Assembly (NCBI RefSeq): GCF_002205845.1
Contig: NZ_NISI01000001.1
Location: forward strand, 558,001-622,000
Direction of reading: 5' to 3'
Length of the DNA: 64,000 nucleotides
From: Roseateles puraquae
GTDB taxonomy: Bacteria > Pseudomonadota > Gammaproteobacteria > Burkholderiales > Burkholderiaceae_C
Part shown: positions 45,621 to 55,104 of the stretch, one piece after another
How the letters are laid out: each line of letters opens with the position of its first letter
How positions within the stretch are numbered: the stretch's first letter is position 1
Position numbers and translations under genes: made by a program
Notes under the pieces: model-generated
The model's database searches: none
Told to the model about the DNA's origin: nothing
Seen by the model: the letters and a program-made list of their open reading frames with translations, nothing else

Positions 45621-47102
45621 TCAGGCCACGTAGAAGCGCCCGTGAAAGCCGTAGGGCACCCAGTAAGGCAGCCAAGCCCGGCCGATGGGCCCATCAGAAA
45701 GCCGCAGCGCATCGAACACGCTCAGAAAACTGCGCTGGCGCCGAACGTCGTAGCCGGTGCCCACCAGCCAGCCCTCCCCCTCCCGCATGCTGCCGGGGCG
45801 GGGCACCATCACATGCTCCTCGACGACGGTGTCCGCCCCGAAGCTGAAGCGCTCCCGCGCGCCGCTCTCGATGTCGAGCCGCATCAGGCCGTTGAAGCCC
45901 CAGCGCGGCCCGGTGTCGATGGCGGTCGGGTACCAGACGAAGCGATGGCGCTGCGTCACCACCCGCGGGTCCACCACCGGGAACTCCACCGCCTCGCTGC
46001 GCTGCGCCACGCTCAGCCGCCCGCGGGCCAGGTCGATCTCCAGCACCCGCGGTGTCGAGACATCCCGCGAGGTGCGCTCGCCGCGCATGATCTGCTGCGC
46101 CGCCTGATTGAACTCGGGCAAGGCGGCGCTTTGCACGTAGTCCACCCGCAGCACCCCACCGTCATCCCAGGCATTGCCGAAATGAAAGACCTGCGCCGCC
46201 GGCATCTCGAAGATGCGACAGCGGGTGAAGTCGGCCTTGTCGACCACCAGCACGCGCGTGGGCTGCTCACCCGCCCACCGCATCGCGTCGATCATCGAAC
46301 TGCCGGCGCGCAGGGCCGCGGCGTCCATGCCGATGGGCGCCAGCAGGAAGACGAGGTGGTGCTGCGACACCGCGAAGTCATGCAGCATGGCCGGCGACCT
46401 CACGTCGAGCAGCGCATGCCGCTTGATGGCACCGGCCGCATCGATCTCGTAGACCACCAGCCGGCCGTTGTAGCTGCCGAAGTTCCAGACCGTGCCGTCC
46501 GGCGCCACCTTCGGGTGGGCGGAGAACGGCATGCCGCGCAGCTCCGGCGCCCAGGTCTTCACGCCCCGGGTCTGCAGCGTCTTCGGGTCCAGCGCGTAGG
46601 CACTGCCGCCCTCCCAGAGCGCGTACAGCGCATCGCCCTGCAGCAGCACGCTGGTGTTGGCCACGTTGAGGCTGTCGGGGCCGCGCACCGGCCGCTGGGC
46701 CGGGATGGCCGTGCCGAAGGCCGGCAGCAGGAAGCGCCCCGCTGCCTGCTCCGCGCGGAACTTCTCGGTCTGCACGAAACGGCCCTGGTGGCGGGCCTGG
46801 CCGTCGGCGAGGCTCCAGGCCTGCACGAAGCCATCGCCATCGAACCAATGCCGGTAGCGCTCTTCACCGCGCGACATCAGGCCCGGACCATTGCGGAACA
46901 ATGTGCCGCGCAAACCGGGTGGCAGCCGGCCTTCGATGACGGTCCGGTCAGCAGCCAGGTCTTGCCCCGCCAGGCCGCGCAAGGGGGCCAGCTCGGGCGC
47001 GTGGGCGGCGAAGCCGTCGGCCGGCAGGCCGAGCGCCAGCAGCTCGGGGCTCAGGCCACCGGCGAGCAGCGCGGTCAGCAGTTGGCGGCGTGTGATGCTC
47101 AT
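45621..47102 (-). CDS. Exported carotenoid oxygenase (RPE65) family protein
   Basis: A 493-residue protein. A Tat-like signal (MSITRRQLLTALLAGGL, Arg5-Arg6) suggests export after folding. The seven-bladed propeller has the four iron-ligand histidines expected: His196 (FSAHPKVAPDG), His241 (MLHDFAVS), His307 (FHFGNAWDDG) and His487 (GFHGRFY). The N terminus PPGLRGTLFRNGPGL is the family signature. Members split C=C bonds of carotenoids or stilbenes; the substrate is unknown. It follows the DUF2141 gene by 12 bases in one operon. Confidence 0.9.
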   Translation of the reverse strand: MSITRRQLLTALLAGGLSPELLALGLPADGFAAHAPELAPLRGLAGQDLAADRTVIEGRLPPGLRGTLFRNGPGLMSRGEERYRHWFDGDGFVQAWSLADGQARHQGRFVQTEKFRAEQAAGRFLLPAFGTAIPAQRPVRGPDSLNVANTSVLLQGDALYALWEGGSAYALDPKTLQTRGVKTWAPELRGMPFSAHPKVAPDGTVWNFGSYNGRLVVYEIDAAGAIKRHALLDVRSPAMLHDFAVSQHHLVFLLAPIGMDAAALRAGSSMIDAMRWAGEQPTRVLVVDKADFTRCRIFEMPAAQVFHFGNAWDDGGVLRVDYVQSAALPEFNQAAQQIMRGERTSRDVSTPRVLEIDLARGRLSVAQRSEAVEFPVVDPRVVTQRHRFVWYPTAIDTGPRWGFNGLMRLDIESGARERFSFGADTVVEEHVMVPRPGSMREGEGWLVGTGYDVRRQRSFLSVFDALRLSDGPIGRAWLPYWVPYGFHGRFYVA

Positions 47103-47114
47103 GGCGGCCTCCGC

Positions 47115-47543
47115 TCAGTTCAGGCGCAAGCGCACTGCTTGGCCGGCCACCGGCGTGAAGACGGCCTGCTCGAACTTGGGCGGGCCGAACTGGCCTGCCG
47201 CATCGTTGGAGAAGCCGTAGGGCTCGACCGGCATGCCCATGGCATTCATGTCCAGGCGCCCGTTGCCGTTGGCATCCTGGAAGACGGTCACGGCCACGGG
47301 GCCGTCCGGCAGGTTGCGCAGCGTGACGGTGAGCTTGCCGTCCACCGCGCCTTCGAGGCTGAAGCGCTGGCCGATCTTGGGCTGGCGCAGCCAGCCAGAC
47401 GGCTCGGTGAAGACGGCGACCATCAACGAGCCCCCCTGCAGGCGGCTCGTGTCCAGGCCCTGCACCTCGAGCTGAAGGTCAGCGGCCTGCGCGAAAGAGG
47501 GCCAGACCAGGGCGGCGGTCAGGGCAGCGGAGAGAAGCTTCAT
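47115..47543 (-). CDS. Exported DUF2141-family protein
   Basis: A 142-residue protein. The signal peptide is MKLLSAALTAALVWPSFAQA, followed by a DUF2141 beta-sandwich: LQGGSLMVAVFTEPSGWL, NLPDGPVAVTVFQDANGNGRLDMNAMGMPVEPYGFSNDA. The DANGNGRLD loop looks like a calcium-binding motif. AAAGGAA precedes the ATG at 47543, and the 78-residue upstream frame is rejected. It is the first gene of the operon with the carotenoid-oxygenase-like enzyme. DUF2141 has no firm function. Confidence 0.87.
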   Translation of the reverse strand: MKLLSAALTAALVWPSFAQAADLQLEVQGLDTSRLQGGSLMVAVFTEPSGWLRQPKIGQRFSLEGAVDGKLTVTLRNLPDGPVAVTVFQDANGNGRLDMNAMGMPVEPYGFSNDAAGQFGPPKFEQAVFTPVAGQAVRLRLN

Positions 47544-47603
47544 GGCGGTTCCTTTCAAAGTCAGCGAGTGATGGCTGAATGATCGGAAGCGCCGCGCCCC
47601 AGG

Positions 47604-47633
47604 CCCAGTCGCCTGCGACGGATGGCGACTGGG
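47604..47633 (-). terminator. Perfect 10-bp hairpin after aroG
   Basis: CCCAGTCGCC (47604-47613) and GGCGACTGGG (47624-47633) pair across a 10-base loop, with further GC pairing outside. It sits between the aroG stop and the DUF2141 start on the minus strand. No T tract follows, so intrinsic termination would be weak. Confidence 0.4.
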
Positions 47634-47685
47634 GGGCGTGAATGGCAAGCCGGCGGCGCCGGCGGAGGCGGAGGTGGCGGGGCCG

Positions 47686-48807
47686 TCAGCCGCGGCGGGC
47701 GGCCACGGCCGCGGCCAGTTCGCGCAGCAGCGGCTCCGTCTGGGCCCAGCCCAGGCAGGCGTCGGTGATGGACACACCGGGCTTGAGGTCTGCCTTGGTC
47801 TGGCCCTCGGCGAGGTCCTGGCGGCCCGGCTGCAGATGGCTCTCGATCATCACGCCGGTGATGCGGCGGTCGCCACCGGCGATCTGCGCGGCCACGTCAC
47901 GGCCGACGTCCACCTGGCGCTCGTACTTCTTGCTGGAGTTGGCGTGGGAGAAGTCGATCATGACCTGCTCACGCAGGCCAGACGACTTCAGCGCATCACA
48001 GGCCGCGTTCACCGACGCGGCGTCGTAGTTGGGCGCCTTGCCGCCCCGCAGGATGACGTGGCAGTCCTGGTTGCCGCGGGTCTCGAAGATGGCCGCCGTG
48101 CCCATCTTGGTCATGCCCATGAAGGCATGTGGGCTGCTGGCGGCGAGCACCGCGTCGCTGGCGACCTTGATGCCGCCGTCCGTCCCGTTCTTGAAGCCCA
48201 CCGGGCACGACAGGCCCGATGCGAGCTGACGGTGGCTCTGGCTTTCGGTCGTGCGTGCGCCGATGGCGCCCCAGGCGATCAGGTCGGAGATGTATTGCGG
48301 CGACAGCAGGTCCAGGAACTCGGTGCCCGCAGGCAGGCCCAGGCCGTTGACGTCCAGCAGCAGCTGGCGCGCCAGGCGCAGGCCTTCGTTCATGTGGAAG
48401 CTGCCGTCCAGGCGGGGGTCGTTGATGTAGCCTTTCCAGCCGACGGTGGTGCGAGGCTTCTCGAAGTACACGCGCATCACCACCAGCAGGTCACGGCGCA
48501 GTTCGTCGCGGGCGACCTTGAGCAGCCGGGCGTAGTCCATGGCCTGGTCGTGGTCGTGGATGGAGCACGGGCCGACGATGACGAGCAGGCGGTCGTCGCG
48601 GCCGTGCAGCACGTCGCTGATCTCTTGCCGGGCCTGCTCCACCAGCTCCAGCGTGGCGTCAGGGATGGGCAGCTCTTCGAGCAGCAGCGCGGGGCTGATC
48701 AGCGCGCGCACGGCGCCGATGCGGGTGTCGTCGGTGCGCGTGGTGTCGCGCGTGGCATCGCGGGAACCGACTTCACGGTCGTGGCGGGGGTCGTCGAGGG
48801 GTTTCAT
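47686..48807 (-). CDS. aroG: 3-deoxy-7-phosphoheptulonate synthase, class I (DAHP synthase)
   Basis: A 373-residue enzyme joining PEP and erythrose-4-P as the first step of aromatic amino acid synthesis. The motifs are VIVGPCSIHDHDQAMDYA, MRVYFEKPRTTVGWKGYINDP, GARTTESQSHRQLASGLSCPVGFKNGTDG and MIDFSHANSSKKYERQ (metal and PEP ligands). The length matches the E. coli AroF/G/H type. Which amino acid inhibits it cannot be read. ATG at 48807. A hairpin lies downstream. Confidence 0.95.
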   Translation of the reverse strand: MKPLDDPRHDREVGSRDATRDTTRTDDTRIGAVRALISPALLLEELPIPDATLELVEQARQEISDVLHGRDDRLLVIVGPCSIHDHDQAMDYARLLKVARDELRRDLLVVMRVYFEKPRTTVGWKGYINDPRLDGSFHMNEGLRLARQLLLDVNGLGLPAGTEFLDLLSPQYISDLIAWGAIGARTTESQSHRQLASGLSCPVGFKNGTDGGIKVASDAVLAASSPHAFMGMTKMGTAAIFETRGNQDCHVILRGGKAPNYDAASVNAACDALKSSGLREQVMIDFSHANSSKKYERQVDVGRDVAAQIAGGDRRITGVMIESHLQPGRQDLAEGQTKADLKPGVSITDACLGWAQTEPLLRELAAAVAARRG

Positions 48808-48840
48808 GAATCAGGGCTCCCGGGGTCAAGCCCTCGATTT

Positions 48841-49767
48841 TCACCGCTTCCCGCCCGCGAGGCACACGGCCAGCGCCGAGAGGCCGAATCCGAGCACCGC
48901 CAGCGGCTGCAACCGCTCCGCCAGCAACACCCAGCCCATCAGCGCCGACACGCCAGGAATCAGGAAGAACAGCCGGGCCACCTGCCCCGCCTGGCCGCGC
49001 CGGATCATGATGAACATCAGGCTGAAGGCGCCGATCGAATTGACCAGGGCGAGCCACAGCCAGGCGCCGACGAGGTCGATCTGCCAGTCGACGGCAAAGC
49101 CCTCGCGGAGGCCGGCCAGCGCAGCGACCGCCAGCGCCGACACGGCCATCTGCACGCCCGCGCCGCTGCGCAAGTCCATGTGGGCGCAGAAGCGCTTCTG
49201 GTAGAGCGTGCCGGCCACCAGGCCCAGCAGCCCGAGCGCTGCCGCCACGTACGCCGGCCAGGCACCCGCCAGCGGCTTCTCGGCCACCACCAGCGCCACG
49301 CCGGCCAGGCCCCCCAGCAAACCCAGGGCCTGGCGCGTGCCGAGGGATTCGCCCAGCCACAAATGCGCGCCCACGGCAGTGGCCAGCGGCATCAGGCCGA
49401 TCACCAGCCCCGCCACGCCGGCGCTCAGGCCCCACTGCAGCGCAAAGTAGATGCAGGAGAAGTGCAGCACCTGCATCAGCAGCCCGACCACCGCGAGATG
49501 CCCCCAGGCGCTCGCCCGATGCGGCCAGGGGGCGCCGGTGGCCAGGGCCAGGCTGATCAGCACCACCGCGGCTAGCCCGAAGCGCAGCGTCAGCAGCGTC
49601 AACGGCCCGGTGTGCGCCAGCGCCAGCTTGCCCGCGACATAGCCGCTGCTCCACAGCAGGATGAACAGCAACGGCAGGCTGGCGGCTGCCAGGGCCGCCG
49701 CCGCGCGGGAGAGCAGACCCGGTCGAAAGGACTGGGCGCTGCAGGCTGACAGGCTGGTGGTGGACAT
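48841..49767 (-). CDS. EamA/DMT-family transporter
   Basis: A 308-residue protein with ten predicted helices in two EamA repeats. The features are LLFILLWSSGYVAGKLALAHTGPLTLLTLRF, GLVIGLMPLATAVGAHLWLGESL and the second-repeat FFLIPGVSALMGWVLLAERLQPLAVLGFGL. Such proteins export amino acids or other metabolites. AGGAG precedes the ATG at 49767. It is divergent from a LysR regulator over 103 bases, the usual regulator-target arrangement. Substrate unknown. Confidence 0.9.
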   Translation of the reverse strand: MSTTSLSACSAQSFRPGLLSRAAAALAAASLPLLFILLWSSGYVAGKLALAHTGPLTLLTLRFGLAAVVLISLALATGAPWPHRASAWGHLAVVGLLMQVLHFSCIYFALQWGLSAGVAGLVIGLMPLATAVGAHLWLGESLGTRQALGLLGGLAGVALVVAEKPLAGAWPAYVAAALGLLGLVAGTLYQKRFCAHMDLRSGAGVQMAVSALAVAALAGLREGFAVDWQIDLVGAWLWLALVNSIGAFSLMFIMIRRGQAGQVARLFFLIPGVSALMGWVLLAERLQPLAVLGFGLSALAVCLAGGKR

Positions 49768-49817
49768 GGCGGCTCCTGGCACGACTAGACAGGCCGCCAC
49801 TCTAGAAATCCCATTTC

Positions 49818-49836
49818 GGAGACACAATCCGTCTCC
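49818..49836. promoter_or_regulatory. Candidate LysR operator between the EamA and lysR genes
   Basis: GGAGAC (49818-49823) and GTCTCC (49831-49836) form an inverted repeat with a 7-base spacer in the divergent intergenic region. An outer CCATTT...AAATGG pair lies at 49811-49816 and 49856-49861. The position fits a LysR recognition site shared by both promoters. Confidence 0.5.
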
Positions 49837-49870
49837 ATGTTGATTCATCGTTTCCAAATGGAGCACAACC

Positions 49871-50821
49871 ATGGGACGTCTTGAAGACCTGCAGGCGTTT
49901 GCTCGCGTGGTGGACGCCCGCGGCTTCTCGGGTGCGGCGCGGCTGCTGGGCACGACCAAATCGGCGGTCAGCAAACAGGTGGTGCGCCTGGAGGACCAAC
50001 TCGGCACGCGGCTGTTGCATCGCACCACACGCAGCGTCAGCCCGACGGCCGAGGGCCGCGCGGTGTACGACCACGCATTGCGCCTGCTGGACGAATCCCT
50101 GGCCCTGGAGACCGAACTCGCCGGGCGACGCGAGGAACCCCGCGGCGTGCTGCGCATGTCGGTGTCCACCGCGTTCGGCAATCTCGTGTTCACGGCGCTG
50201 CTGGCCGAGTTCTGTGCCCGGCATCCGCAACTCGACGTGGTGCTCGGCCTGAACGACCGCTATGTGGACCTGGCCGAGGAAGGCTTCGATGTCGTGCTGC
50301 GCCTGACCGCCCAGCCGGCCGAAGGCCTGGTGGCCCGGCGATTGGCACGCATCCGCTTCGTGCTGTGCGCGTCGCCGGCTTACCTGCAGGCGCACGGCAT
50401 GCCGCAGAGCGTAGCTGACCTTGCCGAGCATCGCTGCCTGCGATTTGGCTACCTGCAATCGCCGGACCGGTGGCGCTTTCGGCATGCGGCGCTGGGCGAG
50501 GCCGAGGTGCAGACTCGGGGCCGCCTGCACTTCGAGAGCGGCCTGACTGCCAACAGCAGCGAATCCCTGCGGGTCGCCGCCCTGGCCGGCATGGGCCTGG
50601 CCGTGCTGCCCACTTACGCCGTGGGGGCTGACCTGCGCGCCGGCCGGCTGCAGGCCGTGCTGCCCGACTGGCAGCCCGTGGGCGGCCTGGCAGACGCCGA
50701 CACGCTCTACGCGGTGTACCTGCCCAATCGCCACCTCGCACCCAAGGTGCGGGCCCTGATCGACTTCATGCTGGAGCAGCTGGGCGACGTGCCGCCCTGG
50801 GACCGCGACGGTCCTGCCTGA
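49871..50821 (+). CDS. LysR-family transcriptional regulator
   Basis: A 316-residue regulator. The N-terminal winged helix (1-65) has [56 protein letters not shown]. The effector domain (90-300) has [10 protein letters not shown] and [21 protein letters not shown]. It is divergent from the EamA transporter, its probable target. The effector is unknown. It is followed by pyrD after 14 bases on the same strand, so some readthrough is likely. Confidence 0.93.
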   Translation: MGRLEDLQAFARVVDARGFSGAARLLGTTKSAVSKQVVRLEDQLGTRLLHRTTRSVSPTAEGRAVYDHALRLLDESLALETELAGRREEPRGVLRMSVSTAFGNLVFTALLAEFCARHPQLDVVLGLNDRYVDLAEEGFDVVLRLTAQPAEGLVARRLARIRFVLCASPAYLQAHGMPQSVADLAEHRCLRFGYLQSPDRWRFRHAALGEAEVQTRGRLHFESGLTANSSESLRVAALAGMGLAVLPTYAVGADLRAGRLQAVLPDWQPVGGLADADTLYAVYLPNRHLAPKVRALIDFMLEQLGDVPPWDRDGPA

Positions 50822-50835
50822 GACAATCGCGGGCT

Positions 50836-51876
50836 ATGCCGCTGATCCCCTACGCCCTCACCCGCCCCTTCCTTTTCGGCCTGGACCCCGAGCAGGCCCA
50901 TGAACTGACGCTCGGCAGCATCGCCCGGCTGCAGAACACGCCAGCCCAGCTGCTGTGGTGCGGTGAACGGGTGAGCGACCCGGTGACGGTGGCCGGCCTG
51001 CGCTTCCCCAACCGCGTCGGCCTGGCGGCAGGGCTCGACAAGAACGGCCGCTGCATCGACGGCCTGGGCGCCATGGGCTTCGGCTTCATCGAGGTGGGCA
51101 CGGTCACGCCCAAGGGGCAGCCGGGCAACGACAAACCGCGCATGTTCCGCCTGCCCGAGGCCCGCGCCCTCATCAACCGGCTGGGCTTCAACAACGAAGG
51201 CCTGCAGAGCTTCATCACCAACGTCAAGCAGGCGCACAGCTTCCGCCGGGCCGGCGGCATCCTGGGCTTGAACATCGGCAAGAACGCCGCCACGCCCATC
51301 GAGAACGCGGCCGACGACTACCTGCTCGGGCTGGAGGGCGTGCATCCGCATGCCGACTACATCACCGTCAACATCTCCAGCCCCAACACCAAGAACCTGC
51401 GCGCGCTGCAAAGCGACGAAGCGCTTGACGCCCTGCTCGGTGCCCTGCAGGCCCGCAAGCAGCAGCTCGACAGCCACAGCGGCCGGCGCGTGCCGATGTT
51501 CGTCAAGATTGCGCCGGACCTGGAAGAAGACCAGGTCACGGTCATCGCCCGCACGCTGCAGGCCAATGGCATTGACGGCGTGATCGCCACCAACACCACC
51601 ATCGCCCGTGACAAGGTGCAGGGTCTTGCCCACGCCGGCGAGACTGGCGGCCTGTCGGGCGCCCCGGTGTTCGAAGCGAGCAACCGGGTGATTCGGCTGC
51701 TGCGCGCCGCCCTGCCGGCGGGCTACCCCATCATCGGCGTGGGTGGTGTCATGAGCGGCGAGGACGCGCGCGCCAAGATCGCCGCCGGCGCGGACCTGGT
51801 GCAGATCTACACCGGCCTGATCTACCAGGGGCCAGGCCTGGTGAGCGAATGCGCGAAGGCCCTGGCACGACGCTGA
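50836..51876 (+). CDS. pyrD: Dihydroorotate dehydrogenase (quinone), class 2
   Basis: A 346-residue inner-membrane-associated flavoenzyme of pyrimidine synthesis that passes electrons to quinone. The N-terminal amphipathic helix region ([21 protein letters not shown]) is the class 2 membrane contact. The motifs are [61 protein letters not shown] with the catalytic Ser region, and [34 protein letters not shown] for FMN phosphate binding. A small lipoprotein gene follows after 5 bases. Confidence 0.96.
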   Translation: MPLIPYALTRPFLFGLDPEQAHELTLGSIARLQNTPAQLLWCGERVSDPVTVAGLRFPNRVGLAAGLDKNGRCIDGLGAMGFGFIEVGTVTPKGQPGNDKPRMFRLPEARALINRLGFNNEGLQSFITNVKQAHSFRRAGGILGLNIGKNAATPIENAADDYLLGLEGVHPHADYITVNISSPNTKNLRALQSDEALDALLGALQARKQQLDSHSGRRVPMFVKIAPDLEEDQVTVIARTLQANGIDGVIATNTTIARDKVQGLAHAGETGGLSGAPVFEASNRVIRLLRAALPAGYPIIGVGGVMSGEDARAKIAAGADLVQIYTGLIYQGPGLVSECAKALARR

Positions 51877-51881
51877 CCGCC

Positions 51882-52394
51882 ATGCCCTCCGCCCGCCGTG
51901 CCCTGCCCTCGCTGCTCTTGTGCGCCGCGCTGCTGGCCGGCTGCGCCACGCCCGACCGCGACCCACGGCTGCAGCCCGGCCGCAGCAACGAGGCCGAGGT
52001 CGTGGCGCTGTATGGCCAGCCCGGCCGCGTCTGGCCGGAGGCGGACGGCGGGCGCACGCTGGAGTATTCCGGCCAGCCCATGGGGCGCCACACCTGGATG
52101 GTGACGCTGGATGCGGCCGGCCGCCTGGTGGGCGTCATCGATGCGCTCTCGCCCGCCGGTCGGGCGCGGGTGCAACCGGGAATGACACCCGAGCAGGTCA
52201 GCCGGCTGCTCGGCCGCGAGCGCAGCCGCGTGTTCTTCCGCAACAGCGGCGAGGACGTCTGGGACTGGACCATCGAACCCGACCAGACGGGCTACGGCCT
52301 GCGGTTCAATGTGCACTTCAAGGACGGCGTGGTGGTGCGCACCACACAAAGCATGGTTTTCCCCAGCCGGCTCTTCCCGGGCATGGACGACTGA
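51882..52394 (+). CDS. Lipoprotein with BamE/SmpA-like repeats
   Basis: A 170-residue protein. The signal sequence MPSARRALPSLLLCAALLAGC ends in a lipobox (LAGC). The mature part has two short repeats of the BamE/OmlA kind: RSNEAEVVALYGQPGRVWPEADGGRTLEYSG and GMTPEQVSRLLGRERSRVFF...EDVWDW. It is probably an outer-membrane lipoprotein but not the main BamE, since it is larger and duplicated. It starts 5 bases after pyrD. The role is unknown. Confidence 0.8.
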   Translation: MPSARRALPSLLLCAALLAGCATPDRDPRLQPGRSNEAEVVALYGQPGRVWPEADGGRTLEYSGQPMGRHTWMVTLDAAGRLVGVIDALSPAGRARVQPGMTPEQVSRLLGRERSRVFFRNSGEDVWDWTIEPDQTGYGLRFNVHFKDGVVVRTTQSMVFPSRLFPGMDD

Positions 52395-52485
52395 AGCCTC
52401 GGGGGGCGATGCCGCCACCCGAAAGTTCCATTAGGCTGCTGCCCGCATCACGCCCCATCAGTGGGAGCGACGAGAGGGAGGACCC

Positions 52486-54507
52486 ATGCGATTCACGATC
52501 CGGGCTGGCGCCGCGCTGGCCGTGTTGACCACGACCCTGGCCCACGCGCAGACCCCGGCGCCGAAACTGCCGATCGACACCTTCATGCAGCCGCCGATGT
52601 TCTCCGGCGCGCAGCTCTCACCCGACCTGTCCAAGGTCGCCGTGCTCGTCAACCGCCCCGGGGAGCGCACCCAGCTGGCCCTGACCGATCTGGACGAAGC
52701 TGGCAGCACCCGCATGGTGGCTGCCGTCAGCAAGCGCGATGTGCTTGACGTGCACTGGCTGACGCCGACACGGCTGGTCTTCCATGTCGGCCAGAGCAAC
52801 CAGCTGCGTGACGAGCCCATCAGCAACGGCCTGTGGCTGCTGGATGTGCCCAGCGGTGACGTCAAGCCCCTGATCGACGACCAGTTCAACCAGAACCCCG
52901 AGCGGCTGGGCAGCCGCATCAAGGCCGAGATCGACCGCATCCTGCCCTGGGAATGGAGCGTCGTGCGCGTGCTGGACGACGGCAGCGAAGACATCATGGT
53001 GCAAAAGCTGCAATGGCTGGCCACCGGCGAGGTCAGCCACCTGGTGCTGGCACGCCTGAACACCCGCACCGGCAAGCTCAAGCTCGAGACCGAGAACGTG
53101 CCCGCCGGCGTGCGCTCCTGGTATGTCGACCGCAAGGGCAAGGCCTACGCCTGCATCAGCTACGACGGCCCCAACTTCGGCGTGCATCTGTTCGACGAGG
53201 CCAGCAACAGCTGGAAGCTCTGGCGCAGCGGACGCCGCAACATCGATGAATGGCCCGTGCCGATTGCTCGACTGGCGGGCGGCGACCTGCTCGTCAGTGC
53301 CTACGACGGAGACAGCAAGCACGACGACATCCGTGTCGTCCGGCGGCTCAAGACCACCGACAGTGGCGGCGCCGAAACCCTGATCAGCATCCCCGGCTAC
53401 GACTGGAAAGGCGAGGCCATCCTCGACCCCGGCACCGGCCGGCTGCTGGGCCTCACCTACGAAGCCGATGGCGCCGACACCGCCTGGTTCGATCGTGACT
53501 TGAAGGTCTTGCAGGCCAGCATCGACAAGCAGTTGCCCAGCACCGTCAACCGGCTGCTGTGCCGTGACTGCCGCAACGACCGACGCCTGCTCGTGAGCGC
53601 CACCTCCGACCGGCAGCCCGAGATCTTCTACCTCTACGACCGCAGCGACTCCAGCCTCAAACTTCTCTTCCGCTCGCAACCAGCCGTCAAGCCCGCCGAG
53701 ATGGCGCCGCGCGAGGTGCTGCGCATCCCGGCCCGCGACGGGCTGGACATGCCTTTGCAATTGACCAAGCCCTTGGGGGCGGCGGGGCCGCGTCCGGCGG
53801 TGGTGCTGGTGCACGGTGGGCCGTGGGTGCGGGGCAATCATTGGGTCTGGGAAGGCCAGGCGCAGTTCCTGGCCAACCGGGGCTACCTGGTCATCGAGCC
53901 GGAGTTCCGCGGCAGCACGGGCTACGGCGCCCGCCACGAGAACAAGGGCCGCCGGCAATGGGGTCAGGCCATGCAGGATGACCTGGTCGATGCCGCCCGG
54001 TGGGCCGTGGCCAAAGGCCTGGCGGATCCGAAGCGCATCTGCATCGCAGGGGCGAGCTACGGTGGCTACGCAACCCTGATGGGCCTGATCCGCGACCCCG
54101 ACGTCTTCGCCTGCGGCTTCCAGTGGGCGGGCGTCACGGGGCTGGACTTCCTGTTCAGCCGCAGTGCCACCGACATGGGCGACCTCTACCAGAGCTACGA
54201 CCTGCCCTTGCTGGTGGGTGCCCCCGTGAAGGATGCCCAGAAGCTCGCGGACCACTCACCCGTCAAGCAAGCCGCCCGCCTGAAGCGCCCGTTGCTGATG
54301 GCCTACGGCGCGGAGGACACGCGCGTCGCGATCAAACAGGGCTTTGCCATGAAAGAGGCCCTGGCAGCGGCAAGCTACCAGGGCCTGGAGTGGATCGTTT
54401 ACCCCAACGAAGGCCACGGATGGCGCGCGCTGGAGACGAACCGGGATTTCTGGGGGCGCGTCGAACGCTTCCTGGAGCGCCACATTGGTGGCGCTACCCC
54501 GCGCTGA
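52486..54507 (+). CDS. Exported S9-family prolyl oligopeptidase-like serine peptidase
   Basis: A 673-residue protein. The signal peptide is MRFTIRAGAALAVLTTTLAHAQ. The beta-propeller N-terminal half (about 35-390) is followed by an alpha/beta-hydrolase domain (about 400-670). The catalytic triad can be read: Ser524 (GASYGGY), Asp611 (GAEDTRV) and His644 (NEGHGW); the oxyanion region is VLVHGGPWVRG. This is the S9C-type arrangement (acylaminoacyl/dipeptidyl peptidases). It is probably periplasmic. The next gene converges, with the two stops abutting at 54507/54508. Confidence 0.93.
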   Translation: MRFTIRAGAALAVLTTTLAHAQTPAPKLPIDTFMQPPMFSGAQLSPDLSKVAVLVNRPGERTQLALTDLDEAGSTRMVAAVSKRDVLDVHWLTPTRLVFHVGQSNQLRDEPISNGLWLLDVPSGDVKPLIDDQFNQNPERLGSRIKAEIDRILPWEWSVVRVLDDGSEDIMVQKLQWLATGEVSHLVLARLNTRTGKLKLETENVPAGVRSWYVDRKGKAYACISYDGPNFGVHLFDEASNSWKLWRSGRRNIDEWPVPIARLAGGDLLVSAYDGDSKHDDIRVVRRLKTTDSGGAETLISIPGYDWKGEAILDPGTGRLLGLTYEADGADTAWFDRDLKVLQASIDKQLPSTVNRLLCRDCRNDRRLLVSATSDRQPEIFYLYDRSDSSLKLLFRSQPAVKPAEMAPREVLRIPARDGLDMPLQLTKPLGAAGPRPAVVLVHGGPWVRGNHWVWEGQAQFLANRGYLVIEPEFRGSTGYGARHENKGRRQWGQAMQDDLVDAARWAVAKGLADPKRICIAGASYGGYATLMGLIRDPDVFACGFQWAGVTGLDFLFSRSATDMGDLYQSYDLPLLVGAPVKDAQKLADHSPVKQAARLKRPLLMAYGAEDTRVAIKQGFAMKEALAAASYQGLEWIVYPNEGHGWRALETNRDFWGRVERFLERHIGGATPR

Positions 54508-55002
54508 TCAATCGCGGCGGCGGCGCGAGGCGATGAAGCCCACCATGCCGAGGCCAGCCGCCAGCAAGGCGTAGGTCTCGGGTTCGGGCACCGGCGCGGC
54601 CGTGGCGGCCGAGTTGATCGAGTAGGCAGCAGCGCCGCTGGCGATGCCGAACACCGAGTAGTAGTAGTTGCCGGCCGCCAGCGACACCGTGTGCACCACC
54701 GGCGCGCCGCCATAGGTCCAGGCCCCGAAGCCCTGGTCATCCGGCGTGCCGACGAGACCGTCGTTGCCGACCGAGAACAGGCTGTAGGTGCCAGCGCCGA
54801 TGGGGCCCAGCGACGTCACGCTGCTCGCCACGCTGGACTGGGCGCCCAGCGAGAACGAGAAGGTGTCGAAGATGACGCCGCCGGCCGTGAGGCCGAGAGC
54901 GCTCTCCAGCAGGGCGTGGGAGCCCCAGCTGGTGTCGGCAGCATGGCTACCGAGCGCGGTAAAGGCCACCATGGAGGCGGCTGCAATGGATTTCAACTTC
55001 AT
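54508..55002 (-). CDS. PEP-CTERM sorting-domain protein, FxDxF-like
   Basis: A 164-residue protein. The signal peptide is MKLKSIAAASMVAFTALGSHA. The body (GGVIFDTFSFSLGAQSSVASSVTSLGPIGAGTYSLFSVG, AAGNYYYSVFGIASG) resembles the FxDxF subfamily of PEP-CTERM proteins, here with Ile in the first Phe position. The C terminus is VPEPETYALLAAGLGMVGFIASRRRRD. AGGAG lies 7 bases before the ATG at 55002. It is a solitary gene with an inverted repeat upstream. The function is unknown. Confidence 0.87.
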   Translation of the reverse strand: MKLKSIAAASMVAFTALGSHAADTSWGSHALLESALGLTAGGVIFDTFSFSLGAQSSVASSVTSLGPIGAGTYSLFSVGNDGLVGTPDDQGFGAWTYGGAPVVHTVSLAAGNYYYSVFGIASGAAAYSINSAATAAPVPEPETYALLAAGLGMVGFIASRRRRD

Positions 55003-55083
55003 GCGTAGCTCCTGACTTTGACGGTCAAGCACAACCGCCGAAATCATTGTGCAGTGCAGCGAAGTCGTTCTGAGGGCCGCCCT

Positions 55084-55104
55084 ACCCTTCGCATTAGGGA
55101 GGGT
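55084..55104. promoter_or_regulatory. Inverted repeat upstream of the solitary PEP-CTERM gene
   Basis: CCCT (55085-55088) and AGGG (55096-55099) flank a 7-base spacer, with an overlapping ACCCT...AGGGT pair (55084-55088 with 55100-55104), about 82-102 bases before the start codon. It could be a binding site for the PrsR/LuxR-type regulators that often control PEP-CTERM genes; I see no clear -35/-10 or -24/-12 promoter. The rest of the 188-base gap holds nothing I recognise. Confidence 0.35.

Noticed and set aside
50822-50835. Separate promoter for pyrD
   Set aside because: Only 14 bases separate it from the lysR stop and no -10/-35 is visible there; any promoter must lie inside lysR.
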